From NCBI RefSeq assembly GCF_037201915.1, contig NZ_CP147505.1:2356001-2420000 (forward strand): a stretch of DNA of 64,000 nt, written 5' to 3'. The notes beneath the pieces are model-generated. The model was given only the letters and a program-made list of their open reading frames with translations, made no database searches and was not told where the DNA came from. Source of the stretch: Haloplanus sp. CK5-1 (GTDB taxonomy: Archaea > Halobacteriota > Halobacteria > Halobacteriales > Haloferacaceae). Positions 34,510 to 42,925 of the stretch are shown piece by piece (position 1 is the stretch's first letter; each line of letters begins with the position of its first letter). The position numbers and the translations under genes are program-made.

Positions 34510-35217
34510 ATGCGCACTGGACTGGGGGAATTCTTCAGAGGCCTTCTCTCCGACAGTACCTACACGCATTCCGACTGGGACGAACGACACTTGCTGAACC
34601 GTGACTGGCGGCAGTTCGAGGAACTGATCGCGGTGCTGTGGGAGGATATGGGCTACGACACACGACTACAGCAAGGAAGGAAGGACGGGGGTGTCGACGT
34701 CATCGCCGAAGCGACCAACCGGATCCCGTTTTCCGATCCCCCGAAGATAGCGATCCAGGCGAAACGATGGACACAGAAGGTCGAAGAGCCCCTGGTTCGG
34801 GATCTGTTCGGTGTCCAGTGTGGGGGGCACCGTCACTCGAGTACGGACGTGTTCGACGAATCGGTCTTGGTGACCAGTTCGGGACGCACTGACGATAGGT
34901 CCGGATTCACTCAGGGTGCACGGCAGTTCGCGGAGGAGAACGGCGTGGAACTGATCGACGGGGAAACGCTGCTAGAGCTACTGAACGAGTCGAACCTCAG
35001 TCCGTTGCGACTCGGGCGGAAGCCGGGGAACAAGTGGCACCTTCGGGAATCGCCACGCTGTGGGTGGTCACACAAGTTTGACGAGAACCGATCGTATGCT
35101 CACACGGCCGAAAAGGTGTTCAACACGGAGGAGCGTCTGATCGAAGCCACCGACACGTACGTCTCGGTCACGACCGACGAGGTCTGTGAGGCCTGTCTGA
35201 ACCTGCGTCGCGAGTAA
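34510..35217 (+). CDS. Mrr-type restriction endonuclease
   Basis: From ATG 34510 the product has 235 aa. The Mrr_cat PD-(D/E)XK core is complete: WRQFEELIAVLWEDMGYDT (Glu), KDGGVDVIA (Asp63) and KIAIQAKRW (Gln83, Lys85), then VRDLFG. The C-terminal part has scattered cysteines (PRCGWSH and VCEACL) that may bind zinc. Upstream frames extend to 34441 but run into the Argonaute remnant, so the ATG near 34510 is favoured. It is transcribed divergently from the Argonaute/AddAB-like operon, whose 5' end it may have truncated. Confidence 0.85.
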   Translation: MRTGLGEFFRGLLSDSTYTHSDWDERHLLNRDWRQFEELIAVLWEDMGYDTRLQQGRKDGGVDVIAEATNRIPFSDPPKIAIQAKRWTQKVEEPLVRDLFGVQCGGHRHSSTDVFDESVLVTSSGRTDDRSGFTQGARQFAEENGVELIDGETLLELLNESNLSPLRLGRKPGNKWHLRESPRCGWSHKFDENRSYAHTAEKVFNTEERLIEATDTYVSVTTDEVCEACLNLRRE

Positions 35218-35475
35218 TCCCGACGGCCTCGCAAACCCCAGTCGTCCAGAGAGGCGTGTGCGCCGACGGTAGTGAGACGAGTCCCGGCTGCCGGCGTCAC
35301 CGACGCGAACCACGCCGTCCCCAGTCCGACGAGACCACCGACTCGTCGGAGGAGGTGGACCGCACCGAACGGGACGAGGCGGCCGACCGCCGGGCCGTCC
35401 GGGTACCGCATGTGCCGTCGGTTGGTCGGGATCGATACCGTGGGGCCACGGGAGAGGGTCCGTGGTCGTGGTGGT
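35218..35475. other. interval at the edge of the accessory region
   Basis: About 255 bases between mrr and trkA. The minus strand around 35240-35410 has a hydrophobic stretch (VGRLVPFGAVHLLRRVGGLV) starting at an ATG, but no sensible stop, so it may be a residue of a membrane-protein gene. GC content rises sharply here. Confidence 0.3.
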
Positions 35476-36813
35476 TTACAGTTTGTCGCTCGCCTCGTCC
35501 AGACAGGCGGTGTCGACGAACAGGACGACGTGATCGCCACGCTCGATCACGGTGTCCCCGCGTGGGATCACGAACGTGCCGTCGCGGGTGATCGCCCCGA
35601 TGACCGCACCCGCCGGCAGGTCGGCGACCGACTCGCGGATGGGTCGGTCCACGAGGATGCTGTCGGCGTCGATCTCGATCTCCAGCACTTCGGCGCGGTC
35701 GTCTTCGAGGATGGCGACGCTCTCGGCGCGGTGTTCGCGGGTGAACCGCGTGAGTTCCTCCGCAGCGGCCTCGCGCGGGTTGATCGCCACGTCGACGCCG
35801 ACCTCCTCGAAGAGGTCGACGTACTCGGGCGCTTCGACGGTCGCGACGGTCCGATCGGCCCCGAGTCGTTCGGCCAACAGTGCGGCGAGGAGGTTCTTCT
35901 CGTCGCTGTCCAGGGCCGTGACGGCGACGTCGACGTCCTCGACACGCTCCCGTTCGAGGAACCCTCGGTCGGTCGCGTCGCTCTCCAGGACCGTCGTGCC
36001 GGCGAGGTCCTCGGCAATCTCGCGGGCGCGGTCGGGGTCACGCTCGACGAGTCGGGGTGTCAGCCCCTGCTCTTGGAGGAGTCTGGCCGTGTGGTACCCG
36101 ACGTCGCTCCCGCCGATGACGAGGACGTTCTCCGCGCTCTCGACTCCCGGTGCGACCGCGTGGGCGAACGTGCGGACGCTCTCCGGGCTGCCGATGACGA
36201 CGACGTCGTCGCCGGCCTGCAGGACGGTGTCCCCACGCGGGATCACGACCTCGTCCTCGGTGTCGCGGAACACGGCCGCGAACGTCAGTGACTCGTAGCG
36301 ATCGGCGTCCTCGACGGTCTGGCCCGCGATCGGACTCGTCGGATCGATCTCGAACTCCGCCATCTGGACGAGGCCGCCGGCGAACGTCTCGACGTCCTCC
36401 GCGGCGGGGAGCCCGACGATCCGAGTGATCGTCTCGGCGGCCAAGAGGTTCGTCGCGACCATGTGGTCGACCCCGAACGCCCCCATCGACGCCTCCCACG
36501 TCCGGACGAACTTGTCGCGTTTGACCCGCGCGATCGCGAGGGGATCGCCGATGGTCTTCGCCGTCCCGCAGACGACGAGGTTGGTCTCGTCGTCGTCGGT
36601 GCTGGCGATGACGATGTCGGCCCGGCCGATGTCCGCCTCCCGCAGGACACCGACGTCGGTGCCGTCCCCGGTGATCCCGAGGATGTCGGCGTCGTACATC
36701 AGTGAGTCGATCAGGCTGCCGTCAAGGTCGACGACGGCCACGTCGTGGGTGTCCGAGAGACTCCGAGCGATCGACGACCCGACCGTCCCGGCACCCACGA
36801 TCACGACGTACAT
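35476..36813 (-). CDS. trkA: TrkA potassium-uptake regulatory subunit
   Basis: A 445-aa protein with two repeated halves, each an NAD-binding RCK-N domain (MYVVIVGAGTVGSSIA at 1-16 and NVLVIGGSDVGYHTA at about 228) and an RCK-C domain with VVIPRGDTVLQAGDDVVVIG and FVIPRGDTVIERGDHVVLF. This is the duplicated TrkA of archaea and bacteria. It gates a TrkH/TrkG-type K+ channel by binding NAD(H) or nucleotides at the cytoplasmic face. No trkH is adjacent; the broken universal-stress gene just upstream is the kind of neighbour often seen with transport regulators. Confidence 0.95.
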   Translation of the reverse strand: MYVVIVGAGTVGSSIARSLSDTHDVAVVDLDGSLIDSLMYDADILGITGDGTDVGVLREADIGRADIVIASTDDDETNLVVCGTAKTIGDPLAIARVKRDKFVRTWEASMGAFGVDHMVATNLLAAETITRIVGLPAAEDVETFAGGLVQMAEFEIDPTSPIAGQTVEDADRYESLTFAAVFRDTEDEVVIPRGDTVLQAGDDVVVIGSPESVRTFAHAVAPGVESAENVLVIGGSDVGYHTARLLQEQGLTPRLVERDPDRAREIAEDLAGTTVLESDATDRGFLERERVEDVDVAVTALDSDEKNLLAALLAERLGADRTVATVEAPEYVDLFEEVGVDVAINPREAAAEELTRFTREHRAESVAILEDDRAEVLEIEIDADSILVDRPIRESVADLPAGAVIGAITRDGTFVIPRGDTVIERGDHVVLFVDTACLDEASDKL

Positions 36814-36965
36814 CTCCGACCTCCCGCGTCGTACATGCTCGGCCGGTTTACTCGGCGGGGTGAAGTGTATTTCCCTCGACCGCGGGCGAGGCGTGGATCG
36901 GGGTCACGAGGTGGCGGGCCGATCGGTGGCGTCGCGGCCACGGCCGCCGTGATGATGGTCGGCGC

Positions 36966-37118
36966 GGACGTCTCGCTCTTTCGATCCGGGGACGGAAGAG
37001 CGCGGCCGCGCGTTCCTGACCGACTGGGCCGAAAGTCACGGACTGGACGACGCGGCACACCTCGTCGAGGTGGGGGACGTGGAGGCGACCATCGGCCGGG
37101 TCGGTTCCGAGTACAGCC
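36966..37118 (+). pseudogene. universal-stress-protein fragment, 5' part
   Basis: In this frame FDPGTEERGRAFLTDWAESH, then GLDDAAHLVEVGDVEATIGR and VGSEYS read as the middle of a UspA domain. They run straight into the IS at 37119. The sequence before it (IGGVAATAAVMMVG, in another frame) looks like a decayed membrane helix, perhaps of a permease-UspA fusion. The other half lies beyond the IS at 38190. Confidence 0.65.
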
Positions 37119-38189
37119 TGAGGGTGTCATAGAACTCTTCTCACACCGTGATGATTGTGCTTCCCGGATTGTCTCCGCGTTCGTAGTTGGTGATTGCGAC
37201 GACGAGGCGCAGACACAACGCGAGGAACACCTGCGCTCGTGCATGGACGCGGCCTCGGGCGTGCGTTCGCCCGAGGCCGCAGCCCTTGACTGATTCGTTG
37301 GTTCGTTCGACGCCACTCCGGCGGTTGTACGTCTCGTCTAGCGTTGATTGCTTCAGCTGAACGTCGTTGCTGTGTTTTTCAATGCGGTCTTCTACCCTGT
37401 ACTCGATATCTTTCGGGTCGTCGGTGTTTCGTGGATTGTACGGAGCGACTGGCACGACCCCTGCGGCCAGCAGGTGGTCGTGCCAGTCGAGCGTGTCGTA
37501 GGCACTGTCTCCAAGCATCCACATCGGTTTCCCGACGGCGAGCGCGTCACGCGTGACGCGCATCGCCGTCTCTTCTGGTGCTTGTTTGCTCTCGGTGAAC
37601 TCGGCTGCAATCGGGATCTTTTGCCCGGTTGAGACGATCGTGCAGCCGTAGCCGTAGTAGTACTCGTCATCGGTTGGATCATAGCACTTCGATGCGTCTG
37701 GATCGGCGGGCATCGCTCTCACGTCGGTTGAATCGATAGAATACGTCAAGTCGAGCAGGCCCCGCAAGGCGGCCTGCTCGACGAGATGGTCGAAGACCCG
37801 GTCAACAACGTGCTCAAGATCAGTGAGGAATCGATCGACCGCGTCTCTCGACGGCGGTCGATCGAAGCTACAGCTGAGCCAGACAACGGTGTTGTTCAGT
37901 TCTCGTGCAACCGGACGGATACCGTAGATGTTCTTGTAATAGCAATGGAGAAAGCCACGCATCATCTCGGGCGGCTCAAGATCTCGTGTTCGCCCCGTCT
38001 CCGCCGGGGCGAACACGTCGAACCCTTCAAGAAACTCGAAGGAGAGGTGCTCGAACAACGCCAACGTCTCCGTTTCCACGGCATTGAAGAACGATTCTAC
38101 CGAAGGATCATCTTGCAGGGTCGCTGAACTCATTCCACCTCAGCGTTCACCCTGCTCTTTGGTATGCGAACTGTTCTATGACACCCTCA
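37119..38189 (-). mobile_element. IS5-type insertion sequence, complete, with 8-bp TSD
   Basis: The element is 1071 bp. Its ends are inverted repeats (left TGAGGGTGTCATAGAAC, complement of right TGAGGGTGTCATAGAAC) and it is flanked by the 8-bp duplication GTACAGCC at 37111-37118 and 38190-38197. It carries one intact transposase on the minus strand and interrupts a universal-stress gene. Confidence 0.92.
37141..38133 (-). CDS. IS5-type DDE transposase
   Basis: A 330-aa DDE enzyme. Catalytic positions are Asp in YSIDSTDVRA, Asp in WMLGDSAYDTLDW and Glu in SGVERTNESVKG, with a C-terminal basic helix. An N-terminal region contains PPEMMRGFLHCYYKN, typical of IS5 transposases that carry a long N-terminal helical part. 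It differs from the ISH1-like enzymes at 4382 and 8617 and so is a separate lineage. The frame is complete, so the element may still move. Confidence 0.88.
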   Translation of the reverse strand: MSSATLQDDPSVESFFNAVETETLALFEHLSFEFLEGFDVFAPAETGRTRDLEPPEMMRGFLHCYYKNIYGIRPVARELNNTVVWLSCSFDRPPSRDAVDRFLTDLEHVVDRVFDHLVEQAALRGLLDLTYSIDSTDVRAMPADPDASKCYDPTDDEYYYGYGCTIVSTGQKIPIAAEFTESKQAPEETAMRVTRDALAVGKPMWMLGDSAYDTLDWHDHLLAAGVVPVAPYNPRNTDDPKDIEYRVEDRIEKHSNDVQLKQSTLDETYNRRSGVERTNESVKGCGLGRTHARGRVHARAQVFLALCLRLVVAITNYERGDNPGSTIITV

Positions 38190-38197
38190 GTACAGCC

Positions 38198-38352
38198 TAG
38201 TTATCATCGGCGCGACCGAGCGCGGGTTGCTGTCGCGGATCGTCCGTGGCTCGCTCGTCTTCGAGACGATCGACCCCTCGAGACACCCGTCCTCCTGACC
38301 GAACGGCCGTCGTCTCGGTCGCTCCGGGAACGGCTGTTCGCTCGACGGTAAC
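38198..38352 (+). pseudogene. universal-stress-protein fragment, 3' part (frameshifted)
   Basis: Joining the codons before the IS to those after it restores EYSLVIIGATERGLLSRIVR then GSLVFETID, the classic end of a UspA domain with the nucleotide-binding G-x2-x9-G-S pattern. One base is missing soon after (near 38270); shifting frame gives LETPVLLTERPSSRSLRERL up to a TAA near 38350. The gene was therefore damaged by both an insertion and a small deletion. Confidence 0.7.
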
Positions 38353-38422
38353 GTCCGGTCGCCGATCCGATCCGATTCCGTCGACGGAAACCTTTTCGGC
38401 TCTCTGCGCCGACGGAGCGCAC

Positions 38423-40771
38423 ATGGGTTCCGCCAGTCCCTCGCTCGCGACCGTTCGAGAGGTCGTCGAGTCACTCGGACCGCCGGGAACGCCGGTGACG
38501 ACCGCCGAAGTCGCCGCGGAGTTCGACTGCACCGCCCGGACCGTCTACAACAAGTTGGACGCACTGGTCGAGGACGGTGCCATCGAGACGAAAAAGGTCG
38601 GCGCTCGCGGCCGCGTCTGGTGGCAGCCGCCGTCCGCAGTCGGTGGATCGGGTGACCGAGGGCCGGCCACCGGATCGACGGCGCGAGCGGATCGGGTCAG
38701 GCGGCGACTCGAAGAGGAGCGCGACATGTTCGCCGACGGCCCGGCGGTCGTCTTCCGGTGGACGCCCGACGCCGACGCGGGGTGGCCCGTCGAGTACGTC
38801 ACCGAGAACGTCGAGGACGTCCTAGGGTACACGCCCGAAGCGTTCGTGTCGGGCGCGGTCACGTACGCCGACCTGTTGCTGGACGAGGACGCCGATCGGG
38901 TCGCGCGGGAGGTCGAAACCCACACCGAGCGGATGGCCGACCGGTTCAGCCACGACCCCTACCGAGTGCGGACCCGGGACGGGGAGACGAAGTGGGTCGA
39001 GGACACGACGAAGATCGTCCGCGACGACGACGGAGAGGTCGTCAACTACCTGGGGTATCTGATCGACATCACCGAGCGAAAGTGCAACGAGGTAGCACTC
39101 CAGCGGACGAACGACGCCCTCCACCGTCTCACGGAGGCGAGTCGGGAGCTCCTGAACACCGACACGGCGGCGTTCGACCGTCGCGCGGCGGCGGTCACCG
39201 AAGCCGTCCTCGACGTCGACCACGCGACGGTGTGGCGATACGACGGGGACACGGGCGAACTCCTCGCGGAGACGACGGACGACACATCCGGAACGGTGGC
39301 GGAGCGGTCCCCCCGCACCGACTGGCTCGCCGATCCGGTCCGGGAAGCGTTCCTCGCGAACGAGGTCGACGTCGTGCACGACGTCGACGAGGACGGCTCG
39401 ACACTGGGAAGTTACGTGCTCCTCCCACTGGGACGACACGGGGTGGTCTGTGCCGGATCGACCGACCCAGACCGGTTCGACCGCCGGTGGCTCGATCTCG
39501 CGGAGACGCTCGGGGCGACGATCGAGGCGGCGTGGGACCGTGTCGAAAGTGAGCGGCGACTGGCCGATCGAAACGACAAACTCCAGGCGCTCGACCGGTT
39601 GAACAGCCTGATCCGCGAAATCGATCAGGCGCTGGTGGAGGCCGACACCGTCGACGCGATCGACGAAGCCGTCTGTGAGACACTGGCGGCGGCCGACGAG
39701 TACGCGTTCGCGTGGATCGGCGAGCGCGACCTAGAGAGCGGGGCGGTCGTCCCGCGGGAGTGGGCCGGCGTCGACGAGGGGTATCTCCGGAGCCTCGAGA
39801 TCGGAACGGGAGCGTCGGGGATCGAGCCGGATCCGATCGCCGCCGCCCTGGAGCGGCGGGAGGTACAGGTCGTCTCCGATGTCGCCATCGACTCCCGGGC
39901 GACGGCCTGGCGGGACGCGACCCTGGAACGTGGGGCGCGTTCGTGTATCGCCATTCCACTCGTGTACAACGAGTCGCTGTGTGGCGTCCTGGCAGTGTAC
40001 TCCGATCGCCCCCAACCCGACGGACGGGACCACACCGTTCTGACTGAACTGGGGGAGACGATCGCTCACGCCATCGACGCGGTCGAGACCAAGCGGACGC
40101 TGTTGACCGACGACGTCACCGAGGTGACGGTAGCGATACGGGACGCCGGCAACCCCTTCGTGGCCCTCTCGCGAGCCACGGGAGGAGAGCTCGAATTCGA
40201 CGGGCTCGTCCCTCGACACGACGGCGGAAGTCGGCTGTTCTGGACGGCCCGGGACGTCGCCACCGGGGACGTGTGCGACGCGGCACGGAGCCACCCGGAC
40301 GTCACGGAGATCGCCGCCCGTCGCGACGACGCGGACTCCCTATTCGACGCGAGTGTCGCCGGCCCGACCGTCGTGTCGCGTGTCGTCGACGGCGGTGGCG
40401 TCGTCCGCTCGCTCACCGCCGCGCCCGAGGGAACGGTCTCCGCCGTCGTCGACCTTCCCACGTCGACGACCGTTCGATCGTTCGTCGAACACCTGCGAAC
40501 CGTCTACCCGGAGGTCGACCTCGTGAAACGACGGACACGGGACCGACCGATCGCGACACGCCGGGATCTGCGAGAGTCGCTCGCGGACCGCCTCACCGAC
40601 CGACAATGGGAGGTCCTCGAAACCGCGTATCAGGGTGGCTTCTTCGAATCCCCCCGCGTCCGAACCGGCGAGGAGTTGGCCGAGACACTGGGTATCGCAC
40701 CGTCGACGTTCTCCTACCACCTCCGGGAGGCGGAGCGGCGGCTCTCGGCGTTCGTGTTCGAGCGTGTCTGA
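38423..40771 (+). CDS. bacterioopsin-activator-like regulator (HTH-PAS-GAF-GAF-HTH_10)
   Basis: From ATG 38423 the product has 782 aa. It has an N-terminal winged HTH (about 15-75: VTTAEVAAEFDCTARTVYNK), a PAS domain (about 95-215, ending YLGYLIDITERK), two GAF domains (about 240-365 and 385-525) and a C-terminal HTH_10 (about 715-775: LTDRQWEVLETAYQGGFFES and ELAETLGIAPSTFSYHLREA). This is the layout of haloarchaeal Bat-like proteins, which sense redox, light or small molecules and bind promoters. The N-terminal HTH is an additional DNA-binding unit. The upstream in-frame extension overlaps the UspA remnant and is rejected. Confidence 0.9.
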   Translation: MGSASPSLATVREVVESLGPPGTPVTTAEVAAEFDCTARTVYNKLDALVEDGAIETKKVGARGRVWWQPPSAVGGSGDRGPATGSTARADRVRRRLEEERDMFADGPAVVFRWTPDADAGWPVEYVTENVEDVLGYTPEAFVSGAVTYADLLLDEDADRVAREVETHTERMADRFSHDPYRVRTRDGETKWVEDTTKIVRDDDGEVVNYLGYLIDITERKCNEVALQRTNDALHRLTEASRELLNTDTAAFDRRAAAVTEAVLDVDHATVWRYDGDTGELLAETTDDTSGTVAERSPRTDWLADPVREAFLANEVDVVHDVDEDGSTLGSYVLLPLGRHGVVCAGSTDPDRFDRRWLDLAETLGATIEAAWDRVESERRLADRNDKLQALDRLNSLIREIDQALVEADTVDAIDEAVCETLAAADEYAFAWIGERDLESGAVVPREWAGVDEGYLRSLEIGTGASGIEPDPIAAALERREVQVVSDVAIDSRATAWRDATLERGARSCIAIPLVYNESLCGVLAVYSDRPQPDGRDHTVLTELGETIAHAIDAVETKRTLLTDDVTEVTVAIRDAGNPFVALSRATGGELEFDGLVPRHDGGSRLFWTARDVATGDVCDAARSHPDVTEIAARRDDADSLFDASVAGPTVVSRVVDGGGVVRSLTAAPEGTVSAVVDLPTSTTVRSFVEHLRTVYPEVDLVKRRTRDRPIATRRDLRESLADRLTDRQWEVLETAYQGGFFESPRVRTGEELAETLGIAPSTFSYHLREAERRLSAFVFERV

Positions 40772-40780
40772 GCCAGCGAT

Positions 40781-40824
40781 TCGAACTATTTCGATGCGCG
40801 GCCGACAAGAGTCGAATTATTTCG
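40781..40824 (+). promoter_or_regulatory. pair of direct repeats upstream of the DUF7344-like gene
   Basis: Two near-identical 13-mers, TCGAACTATTTCG (40781-40793) and TCGAATTATTTCG (40812-40824), lie 31 nt apart, about three helical turns, between a Bat-like regulator and the small gene at 40872. They could bind a regulator; no proof. Confidence 0.35.
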
Positions 40825-40871
40825 GGAGCATCCTTTCCAATACGCATTCGGCTACTAGTAGCCGGTATCGA

Positions 40872-41177
40872 ATGACACAACGAACAGTCGACTCGTCGCT
40901 GGATGTAACGTTCGACGTACTCGGGGACGGATACCGTCGACGGCTGTTGGTCACCCTGTCGGAGCGGGAGCCACGGCACGCGACGGATGCTCTCGACTCC
41001 GCCGAGAACGCCGAGGCGCGAATCGACGTCCGACACCGGCACCTCCCGAAACTCGTCGATGCGGGGTTCGTCGAGTGGGACCGGGAGACGGACGAACTGT
41101 GGCGTGGGAAACACTTCGACGAGGTACGCCCACTGCTCGAACTGCTGTCGACCGACGACGACGACGACCGGCTCTGA
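40872..41177 (+). CDS. DUF7344-like small winged-HTH protein
   Basis: A 101-aa protein: LDVTFDVLGDGYRRRLLVTL then a variable helix, DVRHRHLPKLVDAGFVEWDR and a C-terminal helix FDEVRPLLELLSTDDDD. It is the compact winged helix of DUF7344, common in haloarchaea and usually annotated as a transcriptional regulator. It follows the Bat-like regulator on the same strand after 100 nt with two 13-bp repeats, and may be controlled by or partner it. Confidence 0.8.
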   Translation: MTQRTVDSSLDVTFDVLGDGYRRRLLVTLSEREPRHATDALDSAENAEARIDVRHRHLPKLVDAGFVEWDRETDELWRGKHFDEVRPLLELLSTDDDDDRL

Positions 41178-41311
41178 TCGGTTCGTCGGGCGCCGGGTGT
41201 TTCGGTCCCCTGCGGTCCGTGGGTCCTTTTGGAGACCGGACACGCGTGACTCGGCGCGGCGGCGAGGCTGGGCGCCGGTCGGGTATCGACGAAATCAGGA
41301 ATCCGTGAGCG

Positions 41312-41437
41312 TTACTTCGGGACGTAGTCGCAGGCGTCGTCGCGACCACCTTCACAGAGTCGTTCGAGCGTGTTGCAGGCTCGGTCGTTGCCGTCGGTGC
41401 ATTCCTCTTGGAGCAGCGCCATGTCTTCTTGTTTCAT
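41312..41437 (-). CDS. 41-aa four-cysteine mini-protein
   Basis: MKQEDMALLQEECTDGNDRA then CNTLERLCEGGRDDACDYV. Four cysteines in a C-x7-C-x6-C-x7-C array repeat a Sel1-like phrase (C..G.D.AC). The start lies 34 nt downstream (minus strand) of a TATA box ATATATAAT at 41471-41480, giving a short or absent leader. Acidic and small; function unknown. Confidence 0.6.
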   Translation of the reverse strand: MKQEDMALLQEECTDGNDRACNTLERLCEGGRDDACDYVPK

Positions 41438-41470
41438 TGTTTCCTCGTACCATGTTAACGAGTACCATGT

Positions 41471-41480
41471 ATTATATATC
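41471..41480 (-). promoter_or_regulatory. TATA box of the four-cysteine mini-protein gene
   Basis: On the minus strand the sequence reads GATATATAAT, a strong archaeal TATA box, 34 nt before the ATG at 41437. A start site about 26 nt downstream would give a near-leaderless mRNA. Confidence 0.5.
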
Positions 41481-41908
41481 TGCCGGTCCCTCGCGACGGT
41501 GGTGCAGGAGCGGCCGAGAGTACAGTCGCTCGCGACGAGAATGAATGTGGACGACGGGTTTGCCCGGCGTTCCAATCCGGGGAGTCCCGGTCGCCTCCTC
41601 CACCCCGCGATCCGTCGAGCGACGGGCGTCCGGCGGTGGGCTGCTCGCTTCCGCGCCTGGCCCGATGTCGCCGGCGAACCACGACGGAGCGTCCCTGCGG
41701 ACGCGCGCCGTGGACCGCTGTCCCCGAAGGACGAGGCTTCCACGTTGGCTCCCGAGGCCCGAACCGGTCTGACCGGACGCCCCCGAGTTCGGTCCCCGCT
41801 GAAGACCGTAGTGCGGGTTGCGAGCAGGGCCTAACTGCCCGACCTAGTCCGTCCCGACGTACGCCAGTTCGTCTTAAGGGCCTTTCGACTCGGCGCGCCG
41901 TCCCGTGG
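41481..41908. other. gene-free GC-rich interval
   Basis: About 430 bases with many open frames on both strands because of high GC, but none with acidic composition, a domain or a promoter. I see no RNA gene. Confidence 0.4.
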
Positions 41909-42322
41909 TCAGGACGCCAGCACCGACCGGGCGTACAGTGCGGCCGCGAGGGGGACGACGGCCGTCGCAGCGACGACGATCCAGCGGTGGTCGGTGATCC
42001 ACGATCCGGGGTATCCGAAGAGCGGGTCGAGCGATACCGACAGCGCCCACACGAGCGCGATCAGGAGGGCGACGACGCCGATGGCGAGGGCGATGCCAGC
42101 CGCAGTCGTCGGGTCGGTTCGACCGCGGATCCCGGCGAGGAACACGACGACACCCACCAGCGCCAGGAAGACCAGTCCCCAGACCCCGAGGGGACCGGCG
42201 GCGTAGTACCGCCCGAGTGCGGCCCCCCATCCGGAGGCGGTCACGTAGGGGAGGACGAGCGAGACGACGACCGCGACACAGCCGGCGATACCCAGCGCGG
42301 CGGCGGCCTGCTCGGTGCGCAT
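41909..42322 (-). CDS. four-helix membrane protein (137 aa)
   Basis: Helices at about 5-27, 43-63, 74-96 and 114-134 with short polar loops; the second loop has GRTDPTTAAG. The ATG at 42322 is near a small AT-rich stretch. The family is not known to me. It is convergent with nothing and divergent from the NYN gene at 42428. Confidence 0.7.
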   Translation of the reverse strand: MRTEQAAAALGIAGCVAVVVSLVLPYVTASGWGAALGRYYAAGPLGVWGLVFLALVGVVVFLAGIRGRTDPTTAAGIALAIGVVALLIALVWALSVSLDPLFGYPGSWITDHRWIVVAATAVVPLAAALYARSVLAS

Positions 42323-42427
42323 ACCCGTTCGTGATTCCGCCGAGCGGTTAAATGGCCCGCGTTCGCTCGACCGTGGCGGCGTCGATGAGCAAGGAATTTA
42401 GTCGCTGGCCGCCCACGTCGTGGTAAC

Positions 42428-42925
42428 GTGACGGATATTCACACCAACCAGCGCGTCGCGGTGCTCGCGGACGCGCAGAACCTATATCACTCCGCACAGA
42501 GTCTCTACTCTCGGAACATCGACTACTCGGCCCTGCTGTCGAAGGCAGCCTCGGACCGGGAACTCGTCCGTGCCATCGCCTACGTCATCCGGGCGGACTC
42601 CCCCGAGGAGGAGCGCTTCTTCGAGGCGCTCCAGGATATCGGCTTCGAGACGAAGATCAAGAATATCAAGACGTTCGGCGACGGGAGCAAGAAGGCCGAC
42701 TGGGACGTGGGGATCAGCCTCGACGCCGTGACGCTCGCGAACCACGTCGACGTCGTCGTGTTGTGTACCGGCGACGGCGACTTCTCACGCCTCTGTTCGC
42801 ACCTGCGTCACGAGGGGGTTCGCGTCGAAGTGATGGCGTTTGGCTCCTCGACGGCCGACGAACTCGTCGCCGCCGCGGACTCCTTCCTCGACCTGGCCGA
42901 ACGCGAAGAGACGTTCCTACTCTAA
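42428..42925 (+). CDS. NYN-domain (LabA/DUF88-like) nuclease-fold protein
   Basis: A 165-aa protein with GTG start. It has the LabA-type NYN fold: VAVLADAQNLYHSAQ (Asp), KKADWDVGISLDAV (Asp) and VVLCTGDGDFSRLCSHLRHE (Asp), the acidic triad of PIN-like RNases. LabA proteins are found in many archaea and are thought to act on RNA. The stop overlaps by 9 nt with the convergent gene at 42917. No partner gene is obvious. Confidence 0.88.
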   Translation: MTDIHTNQRVAVLADAQNLYHSAQSLYSRNIDYSALLSKAASDRELVRAIAYVIRADSPEEERFFEALQDIGFETKIKNIKTFGDGSKKADWDVGISLDAVTLANHVDVVVLCTGDGDFSRLCSHLRHEGVRVEVMAFGSSTADELVAAADSFLDLAEREETFLL

